Source: Phlegmacium glaucopus (taxonomy: Eukaryota; Basidiomycota; Agaricomycetes; Agaricales; Cortinariaceae). Taken from it: a DNA stretch of 64,000 nt. Positions 11,201 to 22,959 of the stretch are shown here, one piece after another; within the stretch, counting starts at the first letter, position 1, and each line of letters opens with the position of its first letter. A program made the position numbers and the translations under genes. The notes under the pieces were generated by a model that saw nothing but the letters and a program-made list of their open reading frames with translations, had not been told where the DNA came from and did no database searches. The DNA is taken from NCBI GenBank assembly GCA_015039465.1, contig MU130570.1, forward strand, positions 176,333 to 240,332, written 5' to 3'.

Positions 11201-14200
11201 AGGTTTTCGGGAACAATCCTGATTTACTGGAAGAGACAATGGTGCCATACCACCAGTCTCCACCGCTCTTCGAAGGATTGGCAGTGATGATGAGATTTTC
11301 TCCGAAAGCTGAAGGGAATAGAAATTGTTAGTCGCAGAATTCCACAGATAACAGCAAGACACACAGAGGTCTTCAGGACCATCACCCTCAAAAGCATACA
11401 ATGAACGAACTCGATGTTCTAGGTTGAATATGTTGAACATAAGGCTAGGATTGATCATGAAGGCAAAGCTTACGGATGGACTTGTCAATATCAGCCATGA
11501 GGTTTGAGCTAGGTTCAATAGCTGGCTCATCAACCAAGATCTCTGGAATATGGGTGGCAGAATATCCCTCGTAAATGTCGTCTTCGTCATCTTCCATGGT
11601 CGATGGTAATCTATGAATCTCAACAGGAGCAGCACCGGCATCAGCGGCACGGTCCGCAAACCACCCTACAGACTGCCTATGACTAGACGGAGAATTGCTG
11701 TCAGCGGCCATGGGGGTGGTCTGAGGTTGCGCAATCGGAGAAGGCGCGGATGCAGAAATGTGAGGAGGTGAAGCCACATCACCGAGAACCTTGCCCGAAA
11801 CTGGAGGTGCACTCCTGTCCACAGTTTTGGTGGGTCGTAACATCAGTCCTCCTTGAATGGATTGCATTAACAGATTGCGGTCATCACTCGACGGTGCCGC
11901 GATAGGTGCAATTGGCGCTGTTGGCGCAGGGGGTGCTGTAGGAGCGGCTGGTGGTGGAGGAGGAGCAGGCGTAGAGGGTGCGGATGCTGCAGCAGAAGCA
12001 GGTCTAGGAAGAATATTACCAAAAAGTTGCTGGGCCATATTGGCACGCGCGCTTCTTGAATGTGCGATCTCATCGTCGCTACTATCATCACTGTCGTCGT
12101 TCTCCTTAATTTCGTCCCAATCGTCGTCAGTGGACGCAGGTGCAGTGTTATAACTTGACTTCGCAGGATTCGGTACAGGACTCTTGGAACGTGCCACGTC
12201 AGGCGATAGCGATGGTGCTGGCGCAGGTTTCGACCAGGGATCCACCCTACCATTTGGGGTAGGTGCACTTCCTCCTTCTTGAATTAAACGAGTGAAAGGA
12301 TTGGTAGATTTCTCTGTTGCAGGAGAAGGGAGTGGTGAAATTGCAGGAGTAGACACGGATGGGGCCGAAGGTGGAGATCGAACAACAGGAGAGGGTTGTG
12401 CGGCGGGAACTGGTGCGGGAACTGGTGAAGGAATTCTTGGCGCCAACGGAGGAGTATGTTCAACAGGAGGCGTCGGCGCTTTGACAGTTTTCGCCTTCAA
12501 CGCCCGCAATCTTGCCTGATAGCGCTCTTCCTCTTGTCGTGTAGCCTCCTCCTCCTCAGCCTCAAGTAGTCGAAGCTTAGCTTGGAATTGAGCCTCTCTT
12601 TCTTCCCGTTTCTTACGAAGTTCTGCCTCTCGAGCACGCAACAACTCCTCTTCATGATCAATCTCAGGCTCGCTGGGTACAACTGGAACTGGAGGTTTGA
12701 CAACTGGAGCTGGAGGTTTGGGAGCAGGTGCAGAAGCAACAACTGGTGCAGCACGTGGAACTTTACGAGGGGGAGGAGGGGCCGGCGCACGGGACTTCGG
12801 AGGGGTCGGTGCAGCCTTAGGTATTGCCTTGGGTGCTGGTGCTGGTGGAGGGGCAGTAGCAGTTGGAGTGGGTGTCGGAGGAACAGGTGTCGTTTTGCCT
12901 TCTTTCAACAACCGCTCACTATCTAATCGTTCTTTCCTTGCTCTCTCCCTTTCTTCAGCTTGCTTTTCGGCCACTTTAACCTTCTGTTCAGCTTCTTTCT
13001 TTTCCTGTTGAAGGCGGTCCTCAACACTGGTATCTAAAATTGGAGTAGAAGCTGGCGCAGTAACACCCAATGCAGCCATGCGGGCCTGCGTGAGCCTTTG
13101 ACCTTCTGCTTTGATGAAAGCCTGGCGTTCTGCAGGTGTCATGTTCTTGACAGGCCTAGGAGAAGGTGATGGTTTTGGATGTTGAGGGATGGGAGGCGTA
13201 TCTCGAGCAGAGCTAGCAGCCGGTGCAGGCGCAGGCGGCGGAGGCGAAGGACCAGTAGAACTGCGAGGACGGTCATAAAACCTGTCCCTGTCCCTATCCC
13301 GTTCTCTAGAAGGAGTACGGTCTCGACGATATGAATCTCTTTCTCTATCATCGCGATCATAGGCTCCACGAGAATAGGGTCTATCCCGGTCATCGCTACC
13401 CCTAGAATACAGCCTGTCGCGGTCGTCATTTCTCCTAGAATAATCGTCCCTGTCGTCATATCTTCCATGTCGGTCATTGGCCCTATCCCGGTCACGTGCC
13501 CATTGACGTTTCTCTTTCTCTTTCCTCTCCTCGCGAGCCTTGATCTTCCTTTCGACTTCAGGAATTCGTTCGTGCATGAGTGACAGAAGCTCTCGCTCCA
13601 ATCGTCGTCTTTCCTCTTCCTTGTTTGGTGTGCGAGGGGGACGGGCATTGTATTCTAGGTCATCTTGAACCCTTTTGACGCGATATTTCAGATCGTCCAT
13701 CTCTTGGTCAAGCTCTTCATCCTCTCTTGTTCTATTAGCTTCTGCCTGGGCGGTACGGTCTAACATCTGTGCTGTGTTTGCTAATCGACGCTTCATATCG
13801 GTTAGGTCTGCTGTTGGGCTATCATCGTCGTCGCGAGATCGAATAGCGTCGCGATCTACATGGCGGGAGCGTGGTTTGTAGAACCCACCAGGAGGCTCGG
13901 AGTCACTATGTTTGTAGATAGTAGCATCGCGATTTGCATCAAGAGATGGCGATGAGTTGTTGAATGAACGGTTCTTGAGACGAGAGACGGGTGCATCCAC
14001 ACTTGCCGGGGAACGAGAACGTGTCTCGTGCTTGAGCAGCTCCTTGACGAGATCCACAGAATCATCTAGATCTCGAGAAGAAGGTGGTACAAGCTCGGGA
14101 GGGAGTTGCTCTGGTATTGGCATTCCATTTAATCCTACATGACAAATCAGCATAATATACGGGAATTCCTTTTCAATTCACATACTTCGATAGATTAGAC

Positions 14201-15167
14201 CCATCGCCACATGGAATTCCGCAATGTTGAGCTTGCCACGATCATTGATATCAGCCAAACCCCTGAGATCGAAGTCAACAAAACCATATAATTTAAGCAG
14301 CCTAAAAACTTACCAGATACGAGCTAAATCATCTTTGGGCAAACCGCTGGCACCGAAAATACTCAAGGCATTCCCGCCGTCGATAAATTTCGTATTCTGC
14401 GCATCCCAAGACCTGAAGATATCATTGTACTTTTTTTTCTCGGCTTTGGTCAAGACCCATGACAGCTGTTGGGTTGGAGCACCGCGATGTTCTTCGTTGT
14501 GTTGTGCCATCGATGAAACGAGATTCTGCTGCTGCTGCGGCAGTTGCGGGATACCGCCAGCGCCATAGGGTGCGGACGTATTTATGGGCATGAAGGTCTG
14601 AGTCATCATTTGGAGTCGAGGATCAATCATTCCAGTCGGTTGGGCAATGAGTGGTCCACGACCAGCATAGCCAGTAGGTTGCGGAACCAGTCCGCCGCCA
14701 CCAAAGCCCGGAGATGCACTCAAGAGATTATTGTTGAGCTGCTGCTGAGGAGGCGGAAAGTTCAAGAAACTGGGGCCTTGATTCGGTTGTGCGAACTGTG
14801 AGGGTATGGGTGGAACTGGAGGTGGTGGTGGACGGTTTTGTTGTTGTATATTACTGCCCATAAAACCCGTAGGTTGTGACTGAAGAAACCCCGATCCACC
14901 AGGAAAGCCTGTCTGCTGAGGTTGTTGAATACCCATCGGACGCTGTCCCGGAAATCCTGTTTGCTGTGGTAACATACCGCCTGGGTTTTGAGGCCCCAAC
15001 CCTCCTGATTGAAATTGCTGCTGGGGCTGAAACTGCGGATTCTGGGGTTGGAATTGGGGATTTTGAGGCTGGAATTGGGGATTTTGTTGCATTTGTGGGT
15101 TACCCGGATATCCCGTTTGCATTGGGTATTGAAAGCCCTGCTGGCCCTGGCCCCATTGTGCAGCCAT
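8230..15167 (-). CDS. Pan1/intersectin-like endocytic scaffold with RhoGEF (EH-SH3-SH3-DH-PH)
   Basis: A giant multi-exon gene of roughly 1,900-2,000 aa. Order: a Gln/Pro-rich N-terminus with three exact LxxQxTG motifs (LQSQPTG, LVPQPTG, LIAQPTG); one EH domain (KKYNDIFRSWDAQNTKFIDG to WGLADINDRGKLNIAEFHVA); a roughly 890-aa coiled-coil and Pro-rich exon at about 14141-11480; SH3-1 (VRSLYAFEGDGPEDL... GLFPKTYVEVV); SH3-2 (AKAIYAYASDNSDELTF... AAYLEVVEG); an acidic linker; a DH domain (AIFELINTEVAYVRDLQLIVE, then QRITRYPLLIKQIL); and a PH domain ending EWIQEIDHAGKKARRAEEKV with the stop at 8230. In known families EH domains bind NPF proteins, LxxQxTG sites are targets of Ark/Prk kinases, and DH-PH activates Rho GTPases. 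It should therefore act at cortical actin and endocytic sites, like Cryptococcus Cin1 or animal intersectin. Splice phases from SH3 to linker agree, so I treat it as one gene. Confidence 0.85.
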
Positions 15168-15550
15168 GGTGGTGAGACCGAGTAGACTTCTTATGTTGTC
15201 AAATATTTATCGTGATCTATTTATTTAAATGGTTACATAATTAGATATCGTAGAGATGCTACTTACTAAGTAGTAATGCAATTGTCCAACGGCCTACAGA
15301 TGGAGAGCTCAAGCTAATGAGAGTAGATTCGGACGTTCATCCACGTTGTATAGACTTGACAAGTCTATAATTGGATGTGAAATTTGAGAAGGTTGAACAC
15401 GTAGGTACCTGGCATCTGATCAAAAGCCAGTGTGTCCTGCTAATAAAAGGAAAAATACTCGCCAATTTGGGAAAGCCTTTGATTGTATTCTGCTACGGCC
15501 CGCATGCCTTTGAAGTATATATACTCGATGTCTACAGTCACTTCTTTAAA
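15168..15550. promoter_or_regulatory. Divergent promoter region
   Basis: About 380 bp between the start codons of the endocytic scaffold (minus strand) and the F-box-like gene (plus strand). It presumably holds both promoters. No clear TATA box was assigned. Confidence 0.4.
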
Positions 15551-16999
15551 ATGTGGACCAACGACGTTGCTTCAGCGCGCTCTCTGCTCAACGAAACTGT
15601 GCCAATATCCAGTCTCCCAACAGAAATACTCGAACATATTTTCCACTTCTGCGTCTCTTGGCTTTACCGTTACTTAAAACCAAAACATGGCTTGGCTTGG
15701 ACCCAAGTCTGCTTCTCATGGCGAACGATCTCTTTCAACTCGAGCAGACTCTGGCAGCGCATCGACCTCTGCAATTCCCGTTACGCGGACCAGTTTCTCG
15801 TCCGTTCGAAAGAAGCTCCTCTATCACTCATCTCTACTTCGCTACTGAAATTGACAACCGATAACCTCGCCCTTCACGCTGCCCGTTTACAATCCATTGA
15901 CGTGTTCCTCTTCTCGGATGATATGGCCCATCTTTTTTCCAGCATTGGCAGCGGTCTAATGAATCTTATACATTTATCCCTAAGGATTCCACACACCTCA
16001 TCAACCTTACTTTTAGACATCCCCCTTCCTCGTGTGCGCCGCCTTGCGCTTGACTGCCTCGCTGTCCCTTGGAATAATTGCCGAGACCTCACCCACCTCT
16101 CTCTTCGTGGTCTTGACCCCGAATCCTGCCCATCAATTTCACAATTCCATCAGCTGTTGGCACAATCCCCATACCTCGAATCCATACGCTTGGAGAATAT
16201 CGTGCCCAAAAGTCGTGTTTTGGATGTCAATCTAACTCAACCTTTTCCACTTCTCCACCTCAAGGATATGACCATATCTTCGGAGCCACTTGTGATCATC
16301 GCTCTTCTTAGCGGGGTGCTCCTTCCCGCAAGCACTCGATTACAACTCTACTTTTCCTTCTCCGAAAGCCTACAGTCCATCTTCCCTCATGGTATTCCAC
16401 AGATGAAGGTTGGCCATTGTCTCGACGCGAGTACCCTTCGTATTTCCCGCCACAGCGTGCGCTTCATCCTCAATAAAACTCAACGTTGGTCGGAAGATTT
16501 ATCCAGGTCCTTGTTCTCCATTAGCTCGGCCTCACACGTTGCTATTCAAGTATGCGAGTCGGTCCACCACCTTCTCGACACGTGTTGTATAACTACCCTA
16601 GAGTTAAACACGGGTGTTCTATTCGACATACCTAATCACCACATGCATCGTCTTCTTGCCAGCCTCACTAATCTCGAAACCTTATCGTTGGCATACAATA
16701 ACCTTGAAGAAATATTGAAGATCCTTAGCGCACTCCAACCGCCACATTTTAATCTGCTCTGTCCCCGACTTCTGGAAGTATCTTTCAGCAAGCCAACTGA
16801 TATGTGGTGGCAATTTGGTGAAAGATGGCTTGATTCTATTATCGAGTTAGCACGAGTACGACAACACCACTCCCTTCCAATTCACACATTCGAGTTCTTC
16901 CAGTGTCATGGTGTTTCTCATACGACCGTAGAAAGACTCCAAGAAATCGTACCGTTGGTGAAATTTTCAGAGTCCATTGCAAAGGGAGGATTTTATTGA
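15551..16999 (+). CDS. F-box-like protein
   Basis: Single-exon protein of 482 aa from MWTND; an in-frame Met at 15371 would add 60 residues. The F-box is clear near the N-terminus: ISSLPTEILEHIFHFCVSWL followed by WTQVCFSWRTISFNSSRLWQ, the pattern (P-x-E-I-L-x-x-I-F, V-C-x-x-W-R, P/S-x-L-W) of agaricomycete F-box proteins. The remainder is Leu-rich, for example LMNLIHLSLRIPHTS and LTHLSLRGLDPES. A role as an SCF ubiquitin ligase receptor is the family assumption; the target is unknown. I prefer the downstream Met because the F-box in this family usually begins within the first few tens of residues. Confidence 0.8.
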   Translation: MWTNDVASARSLLNETVPISSLPTEILEHIFHFCVSWLYRYLKPKHGLAWTQVCFSWRTISFNSSRLWQRIDLCNSRYADQFLVRSKEAPLSLISTSLLKLTTDNLALHAARLQSIDVFLFSDDMAHLFSSIGSGLMNLIHLSLRIPHTSSTLLLDIPLPRVRRLALDCLAVPWNNCRDLTHLSLRGLDPESCPSISQFHQLLAQSPYLESIRLENIVPKSRVLDVNLTQPFPLLHLKDMTISSEPLVIIALLSGVLLPASTRLQLYFSFSESLQSIFPHGIPQMKVGHCLDASTLRISRHSVRFILNKTQRWSEDLSRSLFSISSASHVAIQVCESVHHLLDTCCITTLELNTGVLFDIPNHHMHRLLASLTNLETLSLAYNNLEEILKILSALQPPHFNLLCPRLLEVSFSKPTDMWWQFGERWLDSIIELARVRQHHSLPIHTFEFFQCHGVSHTTVERLQEIVPLVKFSESIAKGGFY

Positions 17000-18361
17000 T
17001 GTTATCGGATAGATCAAGATGATCATGCGACTGTAAAAAAATCTTATTATACATACTGAAGGGTGTTCAAATCACTACAGAATCGATGTCTTTAACTTTT
17101 TCATTCCCGATGCGCATAGGATGGACCTATCGTCCCCGAGACATGCGGCTTTCCAATGATCTTATCAAGCTCCATCTTACATAAAATATAGCAGGTCAGT
17201 TGGGCAAAGTCTTGTACAGGTTCAAACACCGCATTGACGACGCAACTCAAGTCGAGTACTTACTTACTAGGGGTTACTTATCACCGAACAGTAGGCACGT
17301 CCTGCCAGAACTTGCGAAAATCGGCAAAAGCCACTTTTAGAATTCGAGCCTCGGAAGCACCTCTTAGGAAATTTCACGTTATCAATGTATCGATAGGATT
17401 CATTCTACATCAATTCTACATACCCCATCTGCTGGCAACAAAAGAAGCAAACACGGACGAGGTGTCGACACTTTTTACAAAAGGCCGAATATAACGCATT
17501 ACCATCCCTATTACATAGTAGCCGCCTTGAACCGCAAACACCTTTGCTCTAAAACAAGGAGTTGAAGGTCCTTTTTTTATAAAAAAAAAAGGACTTCTGA
17601 GCATGGTTGCCGAGCTGGGATAGAAGTGCTCTTTTTTTTCGAGGATTCTTGACGGCGTTCCTGTCAATGATGCAGGTAGGCATGGATCGATTAATATTAA
17701 AACTATCACTCTCCGAAATTTTCGGATTGCCGAGGAATGGTGATGAAAAGGCCCAAGGCTTACTGAAAGTAGGTTCAAGGCAAAAAAGAATCGAAGGCGA
17801 CGCTCGCAGGAAATGGCCATGGGGTTTACTTACTATGTTACTGTACCTGAGGTAGTGCGGGAATCTCGGACTAGAGACAAGAGGAAAAACTAAAGGCTTG
17901 CATTACGTCGTGGGTCAAATGCCATGATTTCAATCGGACTCGGGTGTGGTAGATTTTTTACGTGCAAGTTAGATGGATATTTCCTAATGCAAGAAGAGGA
18001 AACGATGTAAAGGCCATCGTTTAACAGCTTAATGGGGTGTTTGCCGAACTTGAGGACCGTCGTATCGTCTCTAGGTATGGAATATTTCATCAACCAGACT
18101 TCCTATTCACAGGTTAGCACCTCGGTTTGGTACAGCGAAGTAACGGCCGTTTCATGAAAGCTTGAAGTAGCAACGCGAAGAGATACAGACGTCGGCGCAG
18201 CGCGTGGCGCAACTGGTTATGTGCCATGTGCAATTCCGGCATGTTCCAGTAGACTCGCTACCAGTACGTTATGCGGTGTCAGCATCCAAATAGGTGCAAC
18301 ATCAACCACAACAAGGACAACATCACCTGTCGGACTTCGAAAATAAGGGACACCACATAAC
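17000..18361. other. Gene-poor stretch with an A/T hairpin
   Basis: No supported gene. At about 17567-17594 a palindrome GTCC-T7-AT-A10-GGAC could form a strong hairpin. The ORFs here are short, lack domains and overlap on both strands. Confidence 0.45.
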
Positions 18362-18430
18362 GACTGGGAGCAACGGACCACTTTTAAGGGAGTCTCGAAG
18401 TGTGACAGGGACTTAGCCAAATTTCGTGTT
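18362..18430 (+). repeat. Left terminal inverted repeat
   Basis: Roughly 65 bp, pairing with 19243-19303. The outer 35 bp are almost identical; the inner part (GTGACAGGGACTTAGCCAAATTT against GTGACAtgtGT... on the other side) is diverged. Confidence 0.6.
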
Positions 18431-19242
18431 CGCGTTGCCACTTGTGTGTCTCGTTTGCTCGTTTCCCTTTATTTATCCCACAAAATTTTTGTATATTTTA
18501 TGAAATACAATTCAATGGTTCAATGCTATACTACAAGTGCTGCTACTGAGGGGGTGAATGGGTCTGGTAGTGGTAAATTGGGGTTTTGTATGAGATGACA
18601 AAGGTTGGTTGGGTGGATTCATGTGAGGTTGCCACCAGAATTAAGGAATGTTTGGTGATTCAAAGGAAGGAAATGAGTAATGGAAAGGGTGAGTAGTAAG
18701 GGGAAGGGTAGTACATCAAGTTCGAGCATGGGTTTTGTGTGAAATTGGAATGGTGGGTGGTAAGAGTTGGTGTCATTAGCATGGGGTGTGTGTATAGCAA
18801 GAGAAGCAGGTGACAGCTGTACTCGAGATGATAGAGAAGCAATTCAATGAGACCAAACATCAAAGGAATGGGAAGAGGTAAAAAGACAAGAGAAGAGGCA
18901 AGGCAGTTGGTGGAAGAGACTAAGCATGTAACAATGTTGCATTGGAAGCTCAGAAATGTGAAGAGGAGGCCAAGGTTCATGAAAGAGAAACAAGACGACG
19001 AGAATAAGAAGCAGTGAAAACAGCAGTGAAGGTCCAAGAGCAAGAACAGCGGGCCAAGAGGGATACAAGTGCCAGATGAAGATTAGTGGCCTTGTAAAAG
19101 ATGGTATTGTTATGGCAGATTGACAGCGAGACTTCAGAATCTCAGCAAGGGAAATGATATGTGAGCTTAGATGGGTTGGATGACGAGAACAATGATGATT
19201 CAGATGAAAGCGATGTTAGGATGCATTAGAATTACCCAAAAT

Positions 19243-19303
19243 TTCACTAAGTCCTTTGTGACATGTGTGACTCCCTTAAAAGTGGTCCGTTGCTCCCAGC
19301 CGC
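19243..19303 (-). repeat. Right terminal inverted repeat
   Basis: Inverted partner of 18362-18430. It ends in CCGTTGCTCCCAG on the plus strand. Confidence 0.6.
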
Positions 19304-19448
19304 TTCTGACGAAGCTTAGCGGAGTTGAAAGAAGCGGTTGGTCACGAGCCTAATGTTCCAGTTGTATACTCGGAAAATGTTCAAACTCCGATGAAATTTC
19401 ACAGGCGCTAAACTGCTCAGTGCTAGTGAGACGCCATCATCGACGACG

Positions 19449-21115
19449 ATGAGCACCGAAGCAGATCCTCTTCTAGCTCTTCGTCAAGCTATCAAATCGC
19501 GAACTAAGATTACATACTCAAACGACTCAGGACCATGTTCTTCTCTCCCAAACGCCACTCAACTCGTCCTCTCCAGCAAACCATTTCCAAAAGCTAGTCG
19601 AACTCGTTATCGAAAACCAGACACTCCATCCGATTTCTATCTCCTGGATGCGTTATATGTTGCATGGCTATTACGTGAAGCTCCTGGAGCAGAGTATATG
19701 AAACAGCTTAGGGAGTATGGATTGTCAGCTGGGTTCGTCAGTGTTACGGAGCGGAAACATGTTACAGATTGGTTAGAGGGCAAAATATCCGATAATGAAC
19801 GTATCGCGCCGCTGACTTGTGAGTTACATCTAAATAATCTGAGTCGCTAAAATCCACAATTGTCTAGCTGAATCAACAACTCCTCCTGGAACACCCCCTC
19901 GAACAACGTCGACTGGCCATGGGTTATCAGCCACTCCACGGACGCGTGCCACTGAAGCTAGTACATCAACACCTTCCAAAAAACGATACCTAGCGGATAC
20001 TCAAGACGTTGAAGTTGTTAAAAAAATTAAACAAAACGAGGTTGAGCTCAGAGATCGCAATTCCGTCCTGCGAGGAATAAAACCAAATGTAAGAGAATTG
20101 TATATGCTTCCATGCGATACGTTATCAATCGGATTTTAATTGATTTTTGTTAGAATTTTGCTGCTGTCCGGACAGCTTATGCCGACAAACTGAAGAAATT
20201 GAAGGAAGCCAGCAGGTCAGGCGCAATCCCGGCGCCCGCTACTCCTACTACAGGTCAGTTCCTTTTTCTCTTTGAGTCTTTTCTCAAGAACTGTAATTTC
20301 CCAACCAACCTTTTCCAGATCCCAAGATGCTAGCTCGTAAAGCTCGTACGTTTCCGATGTCACGGAATAAGAAATTTTCTACTGACTCAGAATCCTTAGG
20401 CAACAACCAACCAATTATCATGATATCTTCTTCTCCAACCGCCCTCATCACAATGCACAATGTCAAACGATTTCTCGAAGAGGCGACGTATGTCATTTTA
20501 ATTATCTACTGTTCTTTATTAGCGGCTTAGGCTTCTCAAAAAATTTCAGGTTTGAGCCTTCCCAAGATGCTCGCGCCCGAGCTAGTGCCGAGGGTAATAT
20601 GCGCCCTGAAGATCTCATACCAATATATAGAAAACGTACAACCATCGATCCGAGTGGAAAGGAGACAGTGACACAAGCAAAGTATTTCGTTGTCGATAGT
20701 GTGGAAGCCCTTTCAAAATTTGGTACCGATGCATGGGAGCGTGTCGTCTGTGTGATGACGACTGGTCAGGCATGGCAATTTCGTCCTTATAAATGGAATG
20801 AACCTCGACAGTTATTCCATAATGGTGTGTTTTATTTAACCCATCCGGGTTTCGTCGAAAATCTGACAGGGTTTGTAGTCAAGGGAATTTACGTTTCGTG
20901 GTCAAATGATCCTCCGAACACGAAAATCAAGGACTGGAATGTTACAGAGCTCAAGGTAAGCTACTTTTTTTTTACTTTTTCATGATGTCTTTTCTGAAGT
21001 TTGTTGTTAGATTGATCCTCATAGACGCCACGTCGATAAATCAGTTGTTGCTCATTTTTGGAAGATATTGGATACGTGGATACAAGTCAACAAACCATGG
21101 TTAATGAAGGCCTGA
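19449..21115 (+). CDS. CDC73: Cdc73, Paf1 transcription elongation complex subunit (parafibromin)
   Basis: Six exons, all in phase: 19449-19818, 19868-20088, 20154-20253, 20319-20487, 20550-20955 and 21011-21115, giving 456 aa. The N-terminus (DPLLALRQAIKSRTKITY, then SDFYLLDALYVAWLLREAP) and the C-terminal Ras-like Cdc73 domain (PIIMISSSPTALITMHNVKRF, VVCVMTTGQAWQFRPYKW, GIYVSWSNDPPNTKIKDWNV, HVDKSVVAHFWKILDTWI) are both present. The middle is Ser/Thr/Pro-rich with a basic stretch (SKKRYLADTQ). In yeast and animals Cdc73 is nuclear, links the Paf1 complex to RNA polymerase II and supports H2B ubiquitylation and H3K4 methylation. The protein looks complete and intact, of normal size for a fungal Cdc73. 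Confidence 0.95.
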
Positions 21116-22959
21116 CATCTCCAACTCTCTAATGCATGGCAAGGCATCATATACATTCATTAAAATCTATCATGTACCCTTGTGCACCATCAGTTATCTC
21201 TGCGCCACCCCCACCCCATTGATTTGTCTGTCATTTCTTGACTGTAACCATACCATTAATACCTGCTATGATATGTACGTGTCTTCACCTGTTTTGTAAC
21301 TCGATTCATGAAATTTTACGCTGTCCTTGCCGTTCGCCGCCGTCTGTGCTGTTGAACCTGGGGGGAAAAATGCCATGCACTTACGGGGTAACTGACTCTA
21401 ATGACCCACGTCACTGGTCTTGGACCTTCGATGATACCGATGCCACCGCTAGTTATATCAATAATACACAATCGTACAAACCCGACAAGCTGGCGTATTG
21501 GTTCTGTACACATCTAGATTTATCTATTCTTCGTCTGTCTTCTGGGCTTTGTTTAGTCCATCCCATAGTTCTTCTCCTTCGATCTATTACCCCGACTTCT
21601 TCGAACTTCTTCGATATCCAAAAAGAATCCATCCCGCGCACGCTTGGCATGGTTTCATCCATTTTCGTTTAGACCACTGCCTCTACCACCTCCAGTAAAG
21701 CATGCCAGCATGCGGAAAATCAAGAAGAGATTATTGCGCTGGAAAAGAAAAAAATGTGCCGTCATTTTAGTACCGTTTTTATCTCCTCCGACGTTTTTGA
21801 CGGAGTAATGATATTTCAGACGGCTCACACGTCTTGTAGGGAGTCACTGCTTACCTTGCATGCGTTTCGCCTTTTGCTTCCCTTGATGCTCCCCTTGCTA
21901 ACCGCCACCGTGTGAGTTCGTTCCTCAAATACTGTTTCTGTGTCGGACCGATCTTCCTCATCACGCTAAAGGAATAAAGATAGGTGTGGATACGGGGTAT
22001 GACATATTGCAACGGTTGCGTCATTTACCATTTTGCAGCTGCTACCATAACGAGTATCAAACGTTTTCTACATCGAGAAGGCTTAGAGGTCAACCCATAC
22101 CACAGAGGTGTGCAAAGGATTGGTGAACTTACCATTAAATCTATTGGTGGCTCTGCTAGTACATTCGAAGTATTTCTCTGCTGCATATTGATGTCACTTG
22201 CATTATCACCAGCCGACTGACGAGAGAGTGCTAGTGTGAACGAAGGAAAAGGCGTTCTGGGCATTGCCACTGGCATCTTCAATTTACTTTATATATATCC
22301 CCAGAACGTCCAGCGCGCCGTGATGGGGGAGGAGGGGGGGGGGGATTTCGAAATTTCAAAAGGGTTTATCAATGGGGAGGGGATTTTCCACTTCACTGGC
22401 TCTTAGCTTTTTGGAGACTTGGGGAGGTTTTTATAGGTTTTTATAGAAAATAAAATAAAAATTTGAGAAGTATACATAAACCTTTGGGCGCATTCCGTGA
22501 ACCGGCGCGGACAGGTATGGTGGGAAGCGATTCTAAACGAAGCGTCCGTGGTCTCGGGGATCTATGAACAAAGAGTTCATTTAATCCTTCCTTTTCTTCT
22601 TCTTTCCAGTCTTTTTCCCTCCCTTCCCTTGCGATCATTCATATCTCATGTCATATTTTAGAGATGGGTAAAATTGTTAAAATTGAGGATTGTCACTGGA
22701 TGAACAAGATGGGGATCTCAAATCGTGACGTCAGGAGCTAGTCAGGGAATAGTCAGGGTCGTCTGCTTAGTGCTAGTGTCGAATTATAGGCTGAGTTATT
22801 CATAGCAGTGTATCCAAACTTGATAATTCCCGTGAACGTCTTGGATAAAACCCTGCATGAGGTATCCTTATACAAAGACCGAGGCATGAAGATTAGGGAG
22901 GAAAAAAAATCACATGTCGTTACGAAGGGTCCGAGGAGAGTTCTGTGATTATTCAACGT
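21116..22959. other. Intergenic region without a supported gene
   Basis: About 1.8 kb. A 144-aa ORF (21238-21672) lacks any recognisable domain and has no splice or promoter support. A G-rich run (about 22325-22345) and an A/T-rich stretch (22430-22460) are the only notable features. Confidence 0.5.

Larger units (their letters stand above)
18362..19303. mobile_element. Decayed element with terminal inverted repeats (pogo/Tigger-like remnant?)
   Basis: The ends are inverted copies: CTGGGAGCAACGGACCACTT at about 18365 reappears as its reverse complement near 19280-19300. The match continues inward with scattered differences for about 65 bp. The interior (about 18.85-19.2 kb, plus strand) reads as a broken coiled coil (ALEAQKCEEEAKVHERETRR, then VKVQEQEQRAKRD) and an acidic tail (DGLDDENNDDSDESDV), interrupted by stops. 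That resembles the C-terminus of agaricomycete pogo/Tigger-type DDE transposases, by inference. No catalytic core and no clear target-site duplication were found, so it is a non-autonomous or decayed copy. Confidence 0.5.

Noticed and set aside
11857..13011. Plus-strand Gly/Ala-rich ORFs opposite the scaffold gene
   Set aside because: Antisense shadows of the Pro/Ala-rich coding exon of the Pan1/intersectin-like gene.
21238..21672. 144-aa ORF downstream of CDC73
   Set aside because: No domain, no splice or promoter signs, and an overlapping ORF on the other strand; probably chance.
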